The notes beneath the pieces are model-generated. The model saw only the letters and a program-made list of their open reading frames with translations, did not search any database and was not told where the DNA came from. The translations under genes were made by a program, and so were the position numbers. DNA of 44,134 nt from Lingula anatina (lineage: Eukaryota > Brachiopoda > Lingulata > Lingulida > Lingulidae). The stretch lies in NCBI RefSeq assembly GCF_001039355.2, contig NW_019775879.1:95269-139402 (forward strand), written 5' to 3'. Position 1 is the first letter of the stretch. Each line of letters starts with the position of its first letter. Shown in pieces: positions 1-8,932 of this stretch.

Positions 1-644
1 CTCCATTCTGAGATTCTAAACATAGTGAATGATTGCATCTGACAAACTGCAATCATATGAGTTTATTTCCATTTTTGAAACTTTATTACACAATACATGA
101 TAACAAGTTTACCATCAGTTTTACATAATCAACTAATAATGTTGTAAAGATACAGGAAATGTCAACCAAACACTTTAACATGTCTTATTAGTTAAATAAT
201 GAGACTGTTAACATGCCTAAGAATTGAATCTGAGGAAATGTGAAACAAGACAGCAGTTCTGACATGGGTTTATTTCCATTTTTAACACTTTTTTTAACAT
301 AAAACAAAATAAACAGTTAACTGCAATTTTTATATGATCAACTAAGAAAATTGATGAGATGGGGAAAATATCAATAGAATAGTGTTAAATGTCTAATTTC
401 CTCCATTCTGAGATTCTGAACATAGTGAATGATTAAATCTGACAAACTGCGATGATATGAGTTTATTTCCATTTTTGACACTTCATTACACAATACACGA
501 TAACAAGTTTACCATCATTTTTACATAATCAACTAACAATGTTGTAAAGATGCAAGAAATGTCAAACAAACACTTTTACGTATCTTATTAGTTCAATAAT
601 GAGACTGTTAACATGCCTAAGAGTTGAATCTGAGGAAAAGTGAA

Positions 645-1075
645 AAAACAGCATAACTTCTAAAATGATGCCCCGATTATGCTGATTTTCGAACTCAACC
701 TGCATTTAAGTAAGATTGACCACTCCTGTGAGTTTAATGACAATTGGGCTTTCTGTTTTTCTTATATTGTGTTTACAGTGTTGCATATATGCTGAAAAAT
801 GAAAAAAAACAGCATAACTACTAAAACAGTGGCCCGATCATGCTGATTTTCGAACTTGACCTGCGTTTTCATAAGATTGATTACTCCTGTGAGTTTCATG
901 ACAACAGGCCTAACGGTTTTCCTAAAAATGTGTTTACAGGTTGCATATATGCTGAAAAAAGTGAAAAAACAGCATAACTTCCCTTAAAATGGCCCGATCA
1001 TGCTGATTTTCGAACTTGACCTGCGTTTTATGAATATTCATCAGCTCTATAAATATTAAGCCAAAAAGTAAAACT
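645..1075. repeat. Tandem monomers of about 160 bp, first cluster
   Basis: Three consecutive monomers each begin with AACAGCATAACT (near 649, 810 and 970). Each contains a segment like GATTTTCGAACTTGACCTGC, and the first two continue through a TGTGAGTTT segment to GTGTTTACA and a TTGCATATATGCTGAAAA segment. The third is truncated and runs into the GC-rich tract. I see no coding capacity. Confidence 0.8.
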
Positions 1076-1109
1076 GCCCTCCACTTATCGTGTTTACAAG
1101 GAAAGTGCA

Positions 1110-1115
1110 CGGCGC

Positions 1116-1148
<33 letters not shown>

Positions 1149-1194
1149 CAGACGCAGGTGACAGCAATATGTACAGACACATCTGTGTCTGTAC
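1110..1194. repeat. GC-rich simple repeat ending in a perfect hairpin
   Basis: A GGCGAC-type hexanucleotide tract at about 1110-1153 stands out from the AT-rich surroundings. It is followed at 1171-1194 by a perfect inverted repeat with 10-base arms (GTACAGACAC and its complement) around a 4-base loop, ATCT. The arrangement recurs at 2235-2318. Such a structure could mark an element end, but its origin is unknown. Confidence 0.75.
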
Positions 1195-1212
1195 ATAAAA
1201 AGGCCATTTCAG

Positions 1213-1364
1213 GTACTCACTTTGTGTCAGATGATGACATCATACGTGAAGTGGAGGGGTTTCTGAATGGCCAAGAGAAGGGCTTCTATAAAAGTGGCAT
1301 AGATGCTCTCAAAACTCGCTGGCAAAAGTGTATAGATACTCAAATAGACTATGTTGAAAAATAA
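1213..1364 (+). pseudogene. Mariner-type transposase, C-terminal remnant
   Basis: An open frame ending in TAA at 1362-1364 encodes about 50 residues resembling the C-terminus of Tc1/mariner-family transposases. The visible pattern is FVSDDDIIREVEGFLNGQ, then FYKSGIDALKTRWQKCID, then a terminal DYVEK. That layout (acidic start, FYxxGIxxLxxRWxKCI, ending YVEK) is typical of the family. The catalytic D,D34D core is absent and upstream sequence is unrelated repeat, so this is a fragment without activity. It lies in only one of the two 1.12-kb copies. Recognition is from memory of the family pattern. Confidence 0.65.
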
Positions 1365-1769
1365 AGAACAAGACAGCACTGTTCTGACATGGGTTTATTT
1401 CCATTTTTAACACTTTTTTAACATAAAACAAAATAAACAGTTTACTGCAATTTTTATATGATCAACTAAGAAAATTGATGAGATGGGAAAAATATCAATA
1501 GAACAGTGTTAAATGTCCAATTTCCTCCATTCCGAGATTCTGAACATAGTGGATGATTGAATCTGACAAACTGCAATATGATACGAGTTTGATTCCATTT
1601 TTGACACTTTATTACACAATACACGATAACAAGTTTACTATCATTTTTACATAATCAACTAACAATGTTGTAAAGATGCAGGAAATGTCAAACAAACACT
1701 TTTACGTATCTTATTACTTAAATAATAAGGCTAATAACATGCCTAAGAATTGAATCTGAGTAAATGTGA

Positions 1770-2195
1770 AAAAACAGCATAACTTCTAAAATAATGCCCC
1801 GATTATGCTGATTTTCGAACTCAACCTGCGTTTTAGTAAGATTGACCATTCCTGTGAGTTTCATGACAATTGGGCTTTCTGTTTTTCTTATATTGTGTTT
1901 ACAGTGTTGCATATGTGCTGAAAAATGAAAAAACAGCATAACTACTAAAATAGTGGCCCGATCATGCCAATTTTCGAACTTGACCTGCGTTTTAGTAAGA
2001 TTGATTACTCCTGTGAGTTTCATGACAATAGGCCTAATGGTTTTCCTTAAAATGTGTTTACAAGGTTGCATATATGCTGAAAAGTGAAAAAAACAGCATA
2101 ACTTCCACTATAATGGCCCGATCATGCTGATTTTCGAACTTGACCTGCGTTTTATGAATATTCATCAGCTCTGTAAATGTAAAACCAAAAAGCAA
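1770..2195. repeat. Tandem monomers of about 160 bp, second cluster
   Basis: Second copy of the cluster at 645-1075. Monomers start near 1776, 1935 and 2092 and share the same internal landmarks, with point differences. Confidence 0.8.
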
Positions 2196-2234
2196 AACTG
2201 TGTTCCACTTATCGTGTTTACGCTGAAAGTGCAC

Positions 2235-2318
2235 GGCGCCGGCATCGGCGACGGCGACGGCAACGACAACGACAGACGCAGGTGATGGCAATATGTACAG
2301 ACACATCTGTGTCTGTAC
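2235..2318. repeat. Second GC-rich tract with perfect hairpin
   Basis: Duplicate of the 1110-1194 structure. The GGCGAC tract is degenerate here, while the hairpin at 2295-2318 has the same 10-base arms and the same ATCT loop. The hairpin is therefore better preserved than the flanking tract. Confidence 0.75.
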
Positions 2319-2388
2319 ATAAAAATACTTGTAAAATGTGTACCCCTTCTATATGAGGCTCACTACTTATCAATCAACCCTGGTATGT

Positions 2389-2833
2389 AGACAGTCTCTG
2401 TAAATGACCCATCCACATGCAATTAAGGTAGTCAAGTTCCAGAAATATTTCATGAATGCATGAACTGGCAGACCTGTTTTCAGTCATAAATATAATAACT
2501 AATTATGCAGTCTCCATGAATGCATGCACCAGTTTTCAGTTAGAATAACTGTCTCAAAAACATCTTTAAACATAACACCCAATTAAATAATTAAAATTAA
2601 AAAAAACTTTCTTCATGTGCTCAGTGTTGATCTACATGCACCAGTTTTTAAGCAAAACATCATTTTTAAAACTCAGCATCTGCTGTGTCCCCTGCCTTTG
2701 ATACTGCTATGTTTATAAAGCAGCTACAGTGCTACAGTGTATGGTTTCATTTTGACCAGAAAGTAGAACCATCAACAAAGTGAAACCACTTGCGGCTGCT
2801 GGTGTCATCTCTCTATGAATTTCTAGTCTTTGA
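2389..2833. repeat. Long direct repeat, copy 1 (beside zinc-finger gene)
   Basis: About 445 bp nearly identical to 6049-6490 in the same orientation, starting AGACAGTCTCTGTAAATGAC and continuing to a TTTCTAGTCTT segment. The two copies differ by a few substitutions and short indels. The zinc-finger gene and (AT)n tracts lie between them, so the whole interval looks like a local duplication or an insertion with long flanking homology. No coding capacity is evident. Confidence 0.9.
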
Positions 2834-2888
2834 ACTAAAGAACTTTCTTCATGTGCTCAATGTCTATTTTTTATTATATTATCATTCA

Positions 2889-4753
2889 TCAATCATCAGT
2901 GTCTGCAAACACATTTCTAAACATTGCTACTGGATAGATCTCAGGTCTCACGTCTGGAGCATTGTCATCATTTAACTTAATTTTGACTTCAGATTCTGTA
3001 TAAGCTTCCATCTCTACTTTTGGCCCATGTGGCATATAATCATCTTGGAATTCCTTTTTTATAGACTGTAGTGAAACCACTGTCCTATTATCCGCTTCTT
3101 CAAATTCCTTTTTATAGTCTGAGAAGGCATGAATCATATCATGTTGTTCACATTTATTTTTGACGCTAAAACTTTTTTCACAATGCAGGCATTTGAATAA
3201 TTCTTGGTCAGTGTGAGTTTTTTTATGTTCTACACAACACGGTTTTTCAATAAAACACTTTTCACAATACTGGCATTTAAATGTTTTTTCCCCATTGTGA
3301 GTGTTTTCATGTTGGGTACACGTTTGTTTAACTCTAAAGCACTTTTGGCAATACTGACATTTGAATGGTTTTTCTCCAGTGTGGTTCCTTTCATGTTGTA
3401 CACATGCACTTTTGACACTAAAACTCTTATCACAATACTGACATTTGAATGGTTTTTCTCCAGTGTGGGTCCTTTCATGTCGAACACATGCACTTTTGAC
3501 ACTAAAACTCTTATCACAATACTGACATTTGAATGGTTTTTCTCCAGTGTGGGTCCTTTCATGTTGTGTACAATCCCGTTTTTCAATAAAACCTTTTTCA
3601 CAATACTGACATTTATACAGACTTTCTCCAGTGTGGATCATTTCATGTCGTGTACACTTTTGTTTAACCCTAAAACTCTTATTACAAAACTGGCATTTGA
3701 ATGGCTTTTCTCCAGTGTGAACCATTTCATGTTGTTTACACTGACTTTTGAAAGTAAAACTCTTTTCACAATACTGGCATTTGAATGGCTTTTCTCCAGT
3801 GTGAACCATTTCATGTTGTTTACACTGACTTTTGAAAGTAAAACTCTTTTCACAGTACTGGCATTTGAATGGTTTTTCTCCAGTGTGGGTCATTTCATGT
3901 TGTGCACAGTTTTTTTTAGACATAAAACACTTTTTACAATACTGGCATTTGAATGGTTTTTCTCCAGTGTGGGTCATTTCATGTTGTGTACAGTTTTTTT
4001 AGACATAAACGACTTTTTACAATACTGACATTTGAATGTTTTTTCTCCAGTGTGGGTCCTTTCGTGCTGCATACAATTCCATTTTTCAATAAAACCTTTT
4101 TCACAATACTGACATTTATATATTTTTTCTCCAGTGTGGATCATTTCATGTTGTTTGCAAGATCTTTTAAAACTAAAACTCTTATTACAATACTGACATT
4201 TGAATGGTTTTTCTCGAGTGTGGGTCGCCTCATGTCGTACACATGCTCTTTTGACACTAAAACACTTTTCACAATGCTGGCATTTAAATGGTTTTTCTCC
4301 AGTGTGAATCATTTCATGTCGTACACATGTGCTTTTGACACTAAAACTCTTGTCACAATACTGGCATTTGAATGGTCTTTCTCCAGTGTGGGTCCTTTCG
4401 TGCTGCATACAATTCCCTTTTTCAATAAAATCTTTTTCACAATACTGACATTTATAACGTTTTTCTCCAGTGTGGATCATTTCATGTTGTGCGCAGTTTT
4501 GTTTATACGTAAAACACTTTTCACAATACTGACATTTGAATGGTTTTTCTCCAGTGTGGGTCCTTTCATGTCGTACACATGTCCTTTTGACACGAAAACT
4601 CTTTTCACAATATTGACATTTAAATGGTTTTTCTCCAGTGTGGGTCCTTTCATGTCGTACACATGTGCTTTTGACACGAAAACTCTTTTCACAATACTGG
4701 CATTTGAATGGTTTTTCTCCAATGCCAGCCATTTCATTCCTTTTCATTGACAT
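2889..4753 (-). CDS. C2H2 zinc-finger array protein, 19 fingers, split by a 1-nt frameshift
   Basis: Two overlapping reading frames together encode a polyzinc-finger protein. Residues from ATG 4753 give eight complete fingers plus a broken ninth; the frame resuming near 3990 gives ten more and an acidic tail ending at the TGA at 2889-2891. Fingers follow CxxC-x12-HxxxH with TGEKPFKCQYC linkers, the DNA-binding pattern of transcription factors. The break lies at a run of 7 T at 3994-4000; the neighbouring paralogous finger has 8 T at 3910-3917. One extra base would give a single frame of about 620 residues, so assembly error and real pseudogenisation are both possible. All fingers carry Cys instead of the core Leu (F-x5-C-x2-H). 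The tail includes IKKEF, a possible SUMO site. No KRAB, SCAN, BTB or ZAD domain is visible. An AATAAA lies 14 nt after the stop (2870-2875, minus strand). Confidence 0.85.
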
Positions 4754-5560
4754 ATCAAATCACCTGCACTTGTGTTGTTGCTCTCCACTTCTGTTAAGAA
4801 TATGCACCCTGGTTTCTGCAGGTCCATGTATATGTAGTGTTACTCATGGATGACTTGTCACAGATCTGGAAGGTGGCTGTCTCCTTTCTTCATGGCAAAA
4901 ACAATAAGTGCTGCTGCTGCTTCTGAACGTCTTGTTACGAAAAAGACATTTGTTCTCTGCATGTGGTATGCATTCATGAAAAGCCAGTATTGCAGAGATC
5001 ACTCCTTAAATTTTTTAACCTTTGACTTCAATTATTCACATTTTAATTCCTGGTTTTCCTGTTATAATACCACCATTATTTCCACAGCTTTTCTGTTGTT
5101 CTACTGTTCAGCAAAGTGAAAAAAAAATATGTGAAGTCGAAGTACATGTACCTTCTTTCGCGAACAACAAAGAAATGAGGGTTAAAACAAGCTCTGATAT
5201 TTGATCACAGTGATGAATGACACTAAGCTCCCCTGGGGCCAGGCTGGGGGTATAAAAACAACTGCTCGGAATGAATTGTTTTTCAGGTAACTGTTCTTGA
5301 AGGTGAAGTGAACTTTATGTGAACGAAGTGGAAGAACCTTCAGTCAATTCCCCAGATGGTATCCGATCCTTTCCGCTTACCACCGTAAAATAATATTTCA
5401 CTGGCTTCAACTGTGTTTCATAGAGCCATGGTGTTTGTGGAAAGGGTAAGGAACTCGTGTTCGATGCTATTCGTCTATTGATGCCCAAGACAAGCCACAT
5501 TAGTATACCGGATTTTTTTTCAATTATTCAATTCATTAACTTGCAATGGTGGCAGTTAAA

Positions 5561-5562
<2 letters not shown>
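4754..5562 (-). promoter_or_regulatory. Presumed 5' region of the zinc-finger gene
   Basis: No convincing coding exon is seen. On the minus strand there is an acceptor-like GTGCAG just upstream of the start codon (exon would begin at 4763) and a donor-like GGTG|GTAAGC at 5380-5379 (exon would end at 5381). The zinc-finger gene could therefore have a non-coding first exon with an intron of about 0.6 kb. On the plus strand TATAAAAA at 5251-5258 follows a G/C-rich stretch and looks like a TATA box, but no plus-strand gene follows. All of this is inference. Confidence 0.3.
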
Positions 5563-5646
<84 letters not shown>

Positions 5647-5655
5647 ATATATATA
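5563..5655. repeat. (AT)n / (GT)n compound microsatellite
   Basis: Uninterrupted AT dinucleotides at 5563-5628 pass into GT dinucleotides to about 5646 and then AT again. The Tyr-Ile reading frames here are artefacts of the dinucleotide repeat. Confidence 0.98.
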
Positions 5656-5810
5656 AATATATGCTAATTAATTAATTGTTGGTGGCACATAAAGGATGCT
5701 TAATTTTTATTGAAAACACTTTGATGCAATAAAGTACAAAGATACATTATTAATAAAATCATATTTTATTTCAAAGTATGTTTTGTTTTATTACATAACC
5801 ATAGATGGTC

Positions 5811-5814
<4 letters not shown>

Positions 5815-5880
<66 letters not shown>
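5815..5880. repeat. (AT)n microsatellite
   Basis: About 33 uninterrupted AT units. Together with the tract at 5563 it brackets a short AT-rich spacer with no recognisable gene. Confidence 0.98.
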
Positions 5881-5885
<5 letters not shown>

Positions 5886-6048
5886 TGCAGAGTCAAAGGC
5901 TGCAGGGGGAGCTTTCATATTTCTTAAAAAGGTGCACATGCTCTTTGAAATATCAGAACAAACTTAATTTTCCCCCTTTTCTGTTCTCCATGCTGGCTAA
6001 GAGAAGTATCTTACTTCTCATTCAGTCAATAAAGTGTCTGACATATAT

Positions 6049-6490
6049 AGACAGTCTCTGTAAATGACCCATCCACATGCAATTAAACATAGTCAAGTTC
6101 CAGAAATATTTCATGTTCGAATGCATGAACTGGCAGACCTGTTTTCAGTCATAAATATAATAACTAATTATGCAGTCTCCATGAATGCATGCACCAGTTT
6201 TCAGTTAGAATAACTGTCTCAAAAACATCTTTAAACATAACACCCAATTAAATAATTAAAATTAAAAAAACTTTCTTCATGTGCTCAGTGTTGATCTACA
6301 TGCACCAGTTTTCAAGCAAAACATTATTTTTAAAACTGGGCATCTTCTGTGTTCTCTGCCTTTGATACTGCTATGTTTATAAAGCAGCTGGCAGTAACAG
6401 TGTACAGTTTCATTTTGACCAGGAAGTAGAACCATCAACAAAGTGAAACCACTTGCGGCTGCTGGTGTCATCTCTCCATGTATTTCTAGT
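6049..6490. repeat. Long direct repeat, copy 2 (next to UBL-VWA gene 3' end)
   Basis: Second copy of the 2389-2833 repeat, same orientation. It ends just beyond the 3' end of the UBL-VWA coding region. Because this copy abuts an apparently intact gene it may be the older location, but that is a guess. Short frames inside are not convincing. Confidence 0.9.
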
Positions 6491-6520
6491 CTTAGAATAT
6501 TTTAATAGGTTTTCACAAAA

Positions 6521-8897
6521 TTACAAGTTCATTTCCTGAACCATTTTCTGAATGATTTCCGTAGTGACCATCTTTTGGGTTTTGACTCTGAAAAAAAAAA
6601 AGAGATTGAAGATAGTTAGTAAAATTTGAGAATAATCTGCTATGTAATTAATCAAATTAATGGAACTAATAATGAAAAGGGTTGAAATAATCTACTGAAG
6701 AGACTGAAATAGTCAAATTGCTACACTTTTAACCAAAATATAACTTCTGTTACCATGGGAATAAATAAATACAATAAAAATAGATTATTAAATGCATTAA
6801 TATCCATTTCCAAAAATTCAAAGACAAAAAAAAAAAAAAAAATCCTTTTTTACCTGTAGATATGACACTACCATCCTCCTCCTCACGTTTGAGTGACATC
6901 ACCATCATAGGATTGTGGTGAGAGGAAGAGCTAGAGGAGGACGAGGAGGATGATTTCTCACCTGTGAAAGGCGACCATGTGTCATGCTGGGCATCATAGG
7001 TGTACTGAGGAGAGCCGTGGTCCAAAGTCACGTCCCACCAGTCACACTTTTTATACCGCTGTAAATAAGGGAACAAGATTTAAAATTATTAATTAAAAAT
7101 TGTAAATAAATAGCCATATTTAAAAATTTGCAATCTATTCAGTTGCTTGATTTGGTAAATTTTAAAACAAGAGTGATGATTTAATATAATTTTGAAAAAG
7201 AAGAATCTGATAACATCAAGTTTTTAAAGAGATTTTTTTTGGCCAAAATGAACAGTTGCTATCTCTTTAAATTGTCTCTCTCTTTTCTTATCTTTTCTCT
7301 TTCTCACACACTGTCTGCCTTTCTCTATTTTTGTGGTTGCTCTTTGTTAGCTTTCTCTCTCTCTCTCTCTCTCACGCACACACACACACACATGACATAT
7401 AAATTATTATTATTACACACACACACACACAATACCATAACTCTCTTTACCTGTGGAGTTTCCCTGTGTTCCTCCACATCTGTCTCTGTGTCTTCCTTCA
7501 CCTTGACCTCCTCTAGTTGTGAGAACATAGCCTTGGCTTCCTCTGTCATCCTGCCAGTCATCTCCATCTCCTCACTGAATGCCTGGAGCTGTTCTGAGCC
7601 TGCCTGAGTGTAACAGACTGAAATCAAATCAATATTTTCAATATCAATCAATAATCAATCAATATCAGTGTCTGAATTTTTCTCCATGATGGAGGAACCC
7701 CTCCCTGTTCTGTTTCCAAAAGTAATATTTAGATTATTTTTAAATTTTATTTTGTAGAGTAATTCTGTACCAGTAGTTTCAAAGGGGGAGGTGGAAGGAT
7801 TTTTTTTTTTTTTGGGGGGGGAGGGGGGATTTAATCTCTTTACAAATGACTGGTTATTTTACCAGTGGGATTTTACCTGCTAAAAACATGTCAGTGATGA
7901 GCCCAAACTGTTGAAACGTGATGTAAGCTCCTCCTGATTTCTCTGCTAGCTCCTGATAAAAATCCTTAACGTCCGTGTTATTCATGGCCTGTACTCCATA
8001 CACCTACATTTGGGGAGGAAACATAACTTAAGACCATTTTATCACTGTTTTATGTTTTGATGAATCTACATGATTTAGAAAACAAATAAAAATTAACAAA
8101 GATAAATAAATAAATATATAAAGTAAAATATTTTTTTATCAATAACCAAAGAAAACATTATTCACCAATGCTTATTTTGTTAATATTCATCTTTTAACTT
8201 GATACAAAAATACTTAAACTAAAGCAATATGGCCTTGAGGTTATACAAGACATTCAAATGACCTTGACCATACTGTATTTTAAATGACATTGACTCTATG
8301 CTGACCTTGACCCCCATTCCAGAGAGGACATCCAGTTCATCATGCCAGTTAATGTTCTGGTCTGTGTACGATGGTGGGTGTGGCTCACAGTCCCCGATCA
8401 CGACGAGAGCCTTGGCGGAATCTTCTGCCCAGTCCAACTGCTGGGCTTTTCTCAGGACCCACTCGTAACACTACAAGAAAAGAAAAAAAAAAGGGTAACA
8501 TTTACTCCACTGCCTCGATCATCTCTTATATCACATATTATTTATACAAAATAAATTCTCTGGTGGTTAGATCGGATGAAGTTAATTATTTAAATGCAAA
8601 ACTTCATTTGACAATAAGATGAAAAGAGTCACCAATCATAATGATGTCTTGTTAAAATGTAAATGATATTCTCTTTTGTCTGTGTTAGTGAAGAAATATA
8701 TACAAGAAAAAAGTTCTGACTTTAATTAAGAATACAGTTTGGAGTGGTAAGAAAATTCTCTCATTGAAAGAAGTTTCGTTGACTTTGGCTCCCTTCCTAA
8801 ATATAAATAACCCTCTAAAATGAGTTTTATATCTCTTGAAACATTTCACACCCTTTTCACTAAAAGCCAAAATAAATAAATGGAAAGACAAAGATAA

Positions 8898-8932
<35 letters not shown>

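Larger units (their letters stand above)
1..2330. repeat. Tandem segmental duplication, unit about 1.12 kb
   Basis: The same blocks recur in the same order. A block beginning CTCCATTCTGAGATTCT starts at 1, 401 and about 1525. A block containing TTCTGACATGGGTTTATT starts near 257 and 1382. Both are followed by monomers of about 160 bp and then a GC-rich tract. The offset between the two main copies is about 1124 bp, and a partial copy lies at 1-240. Copies are diverged by substitutions and small indels. The second copy lacks the transposase remnant found at 1213-1364 of the first. The short open frames here are low-complexity or repeat-derived and I do not call them genes. Confidence 0.85.

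Noticed and set aside
934-2306. Minus-strand frames of 82 and 117 codons in the repeat field
   Set aside because: They repeat with the 160-bp and 1.12-kb periods and carry Val-Ala runs from the GGCGAC tract; no protein signature.
3204-4750. Long plus-strand frames (274 and 265 codons) rich in Phe and Thr opposite the zinc-finger gene
   Set aside because: They are the antisense of the 84-bp zinc-finger repeat. Their own periodicity exactly follows the finger period, and no start context, domain or splice logic supports them.
5457-6067. Frames encoding Tyr-Ile repeats
   Set aside because: Produced by (AT)n microsatellites.
7239-7607. Plus-strand 122-codon frame with Leu/Ser/Thr-His repeats
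   Set aside because: Spans (CT)n and (CA)n tracts and is the antisense of a UBL-VWA exon.
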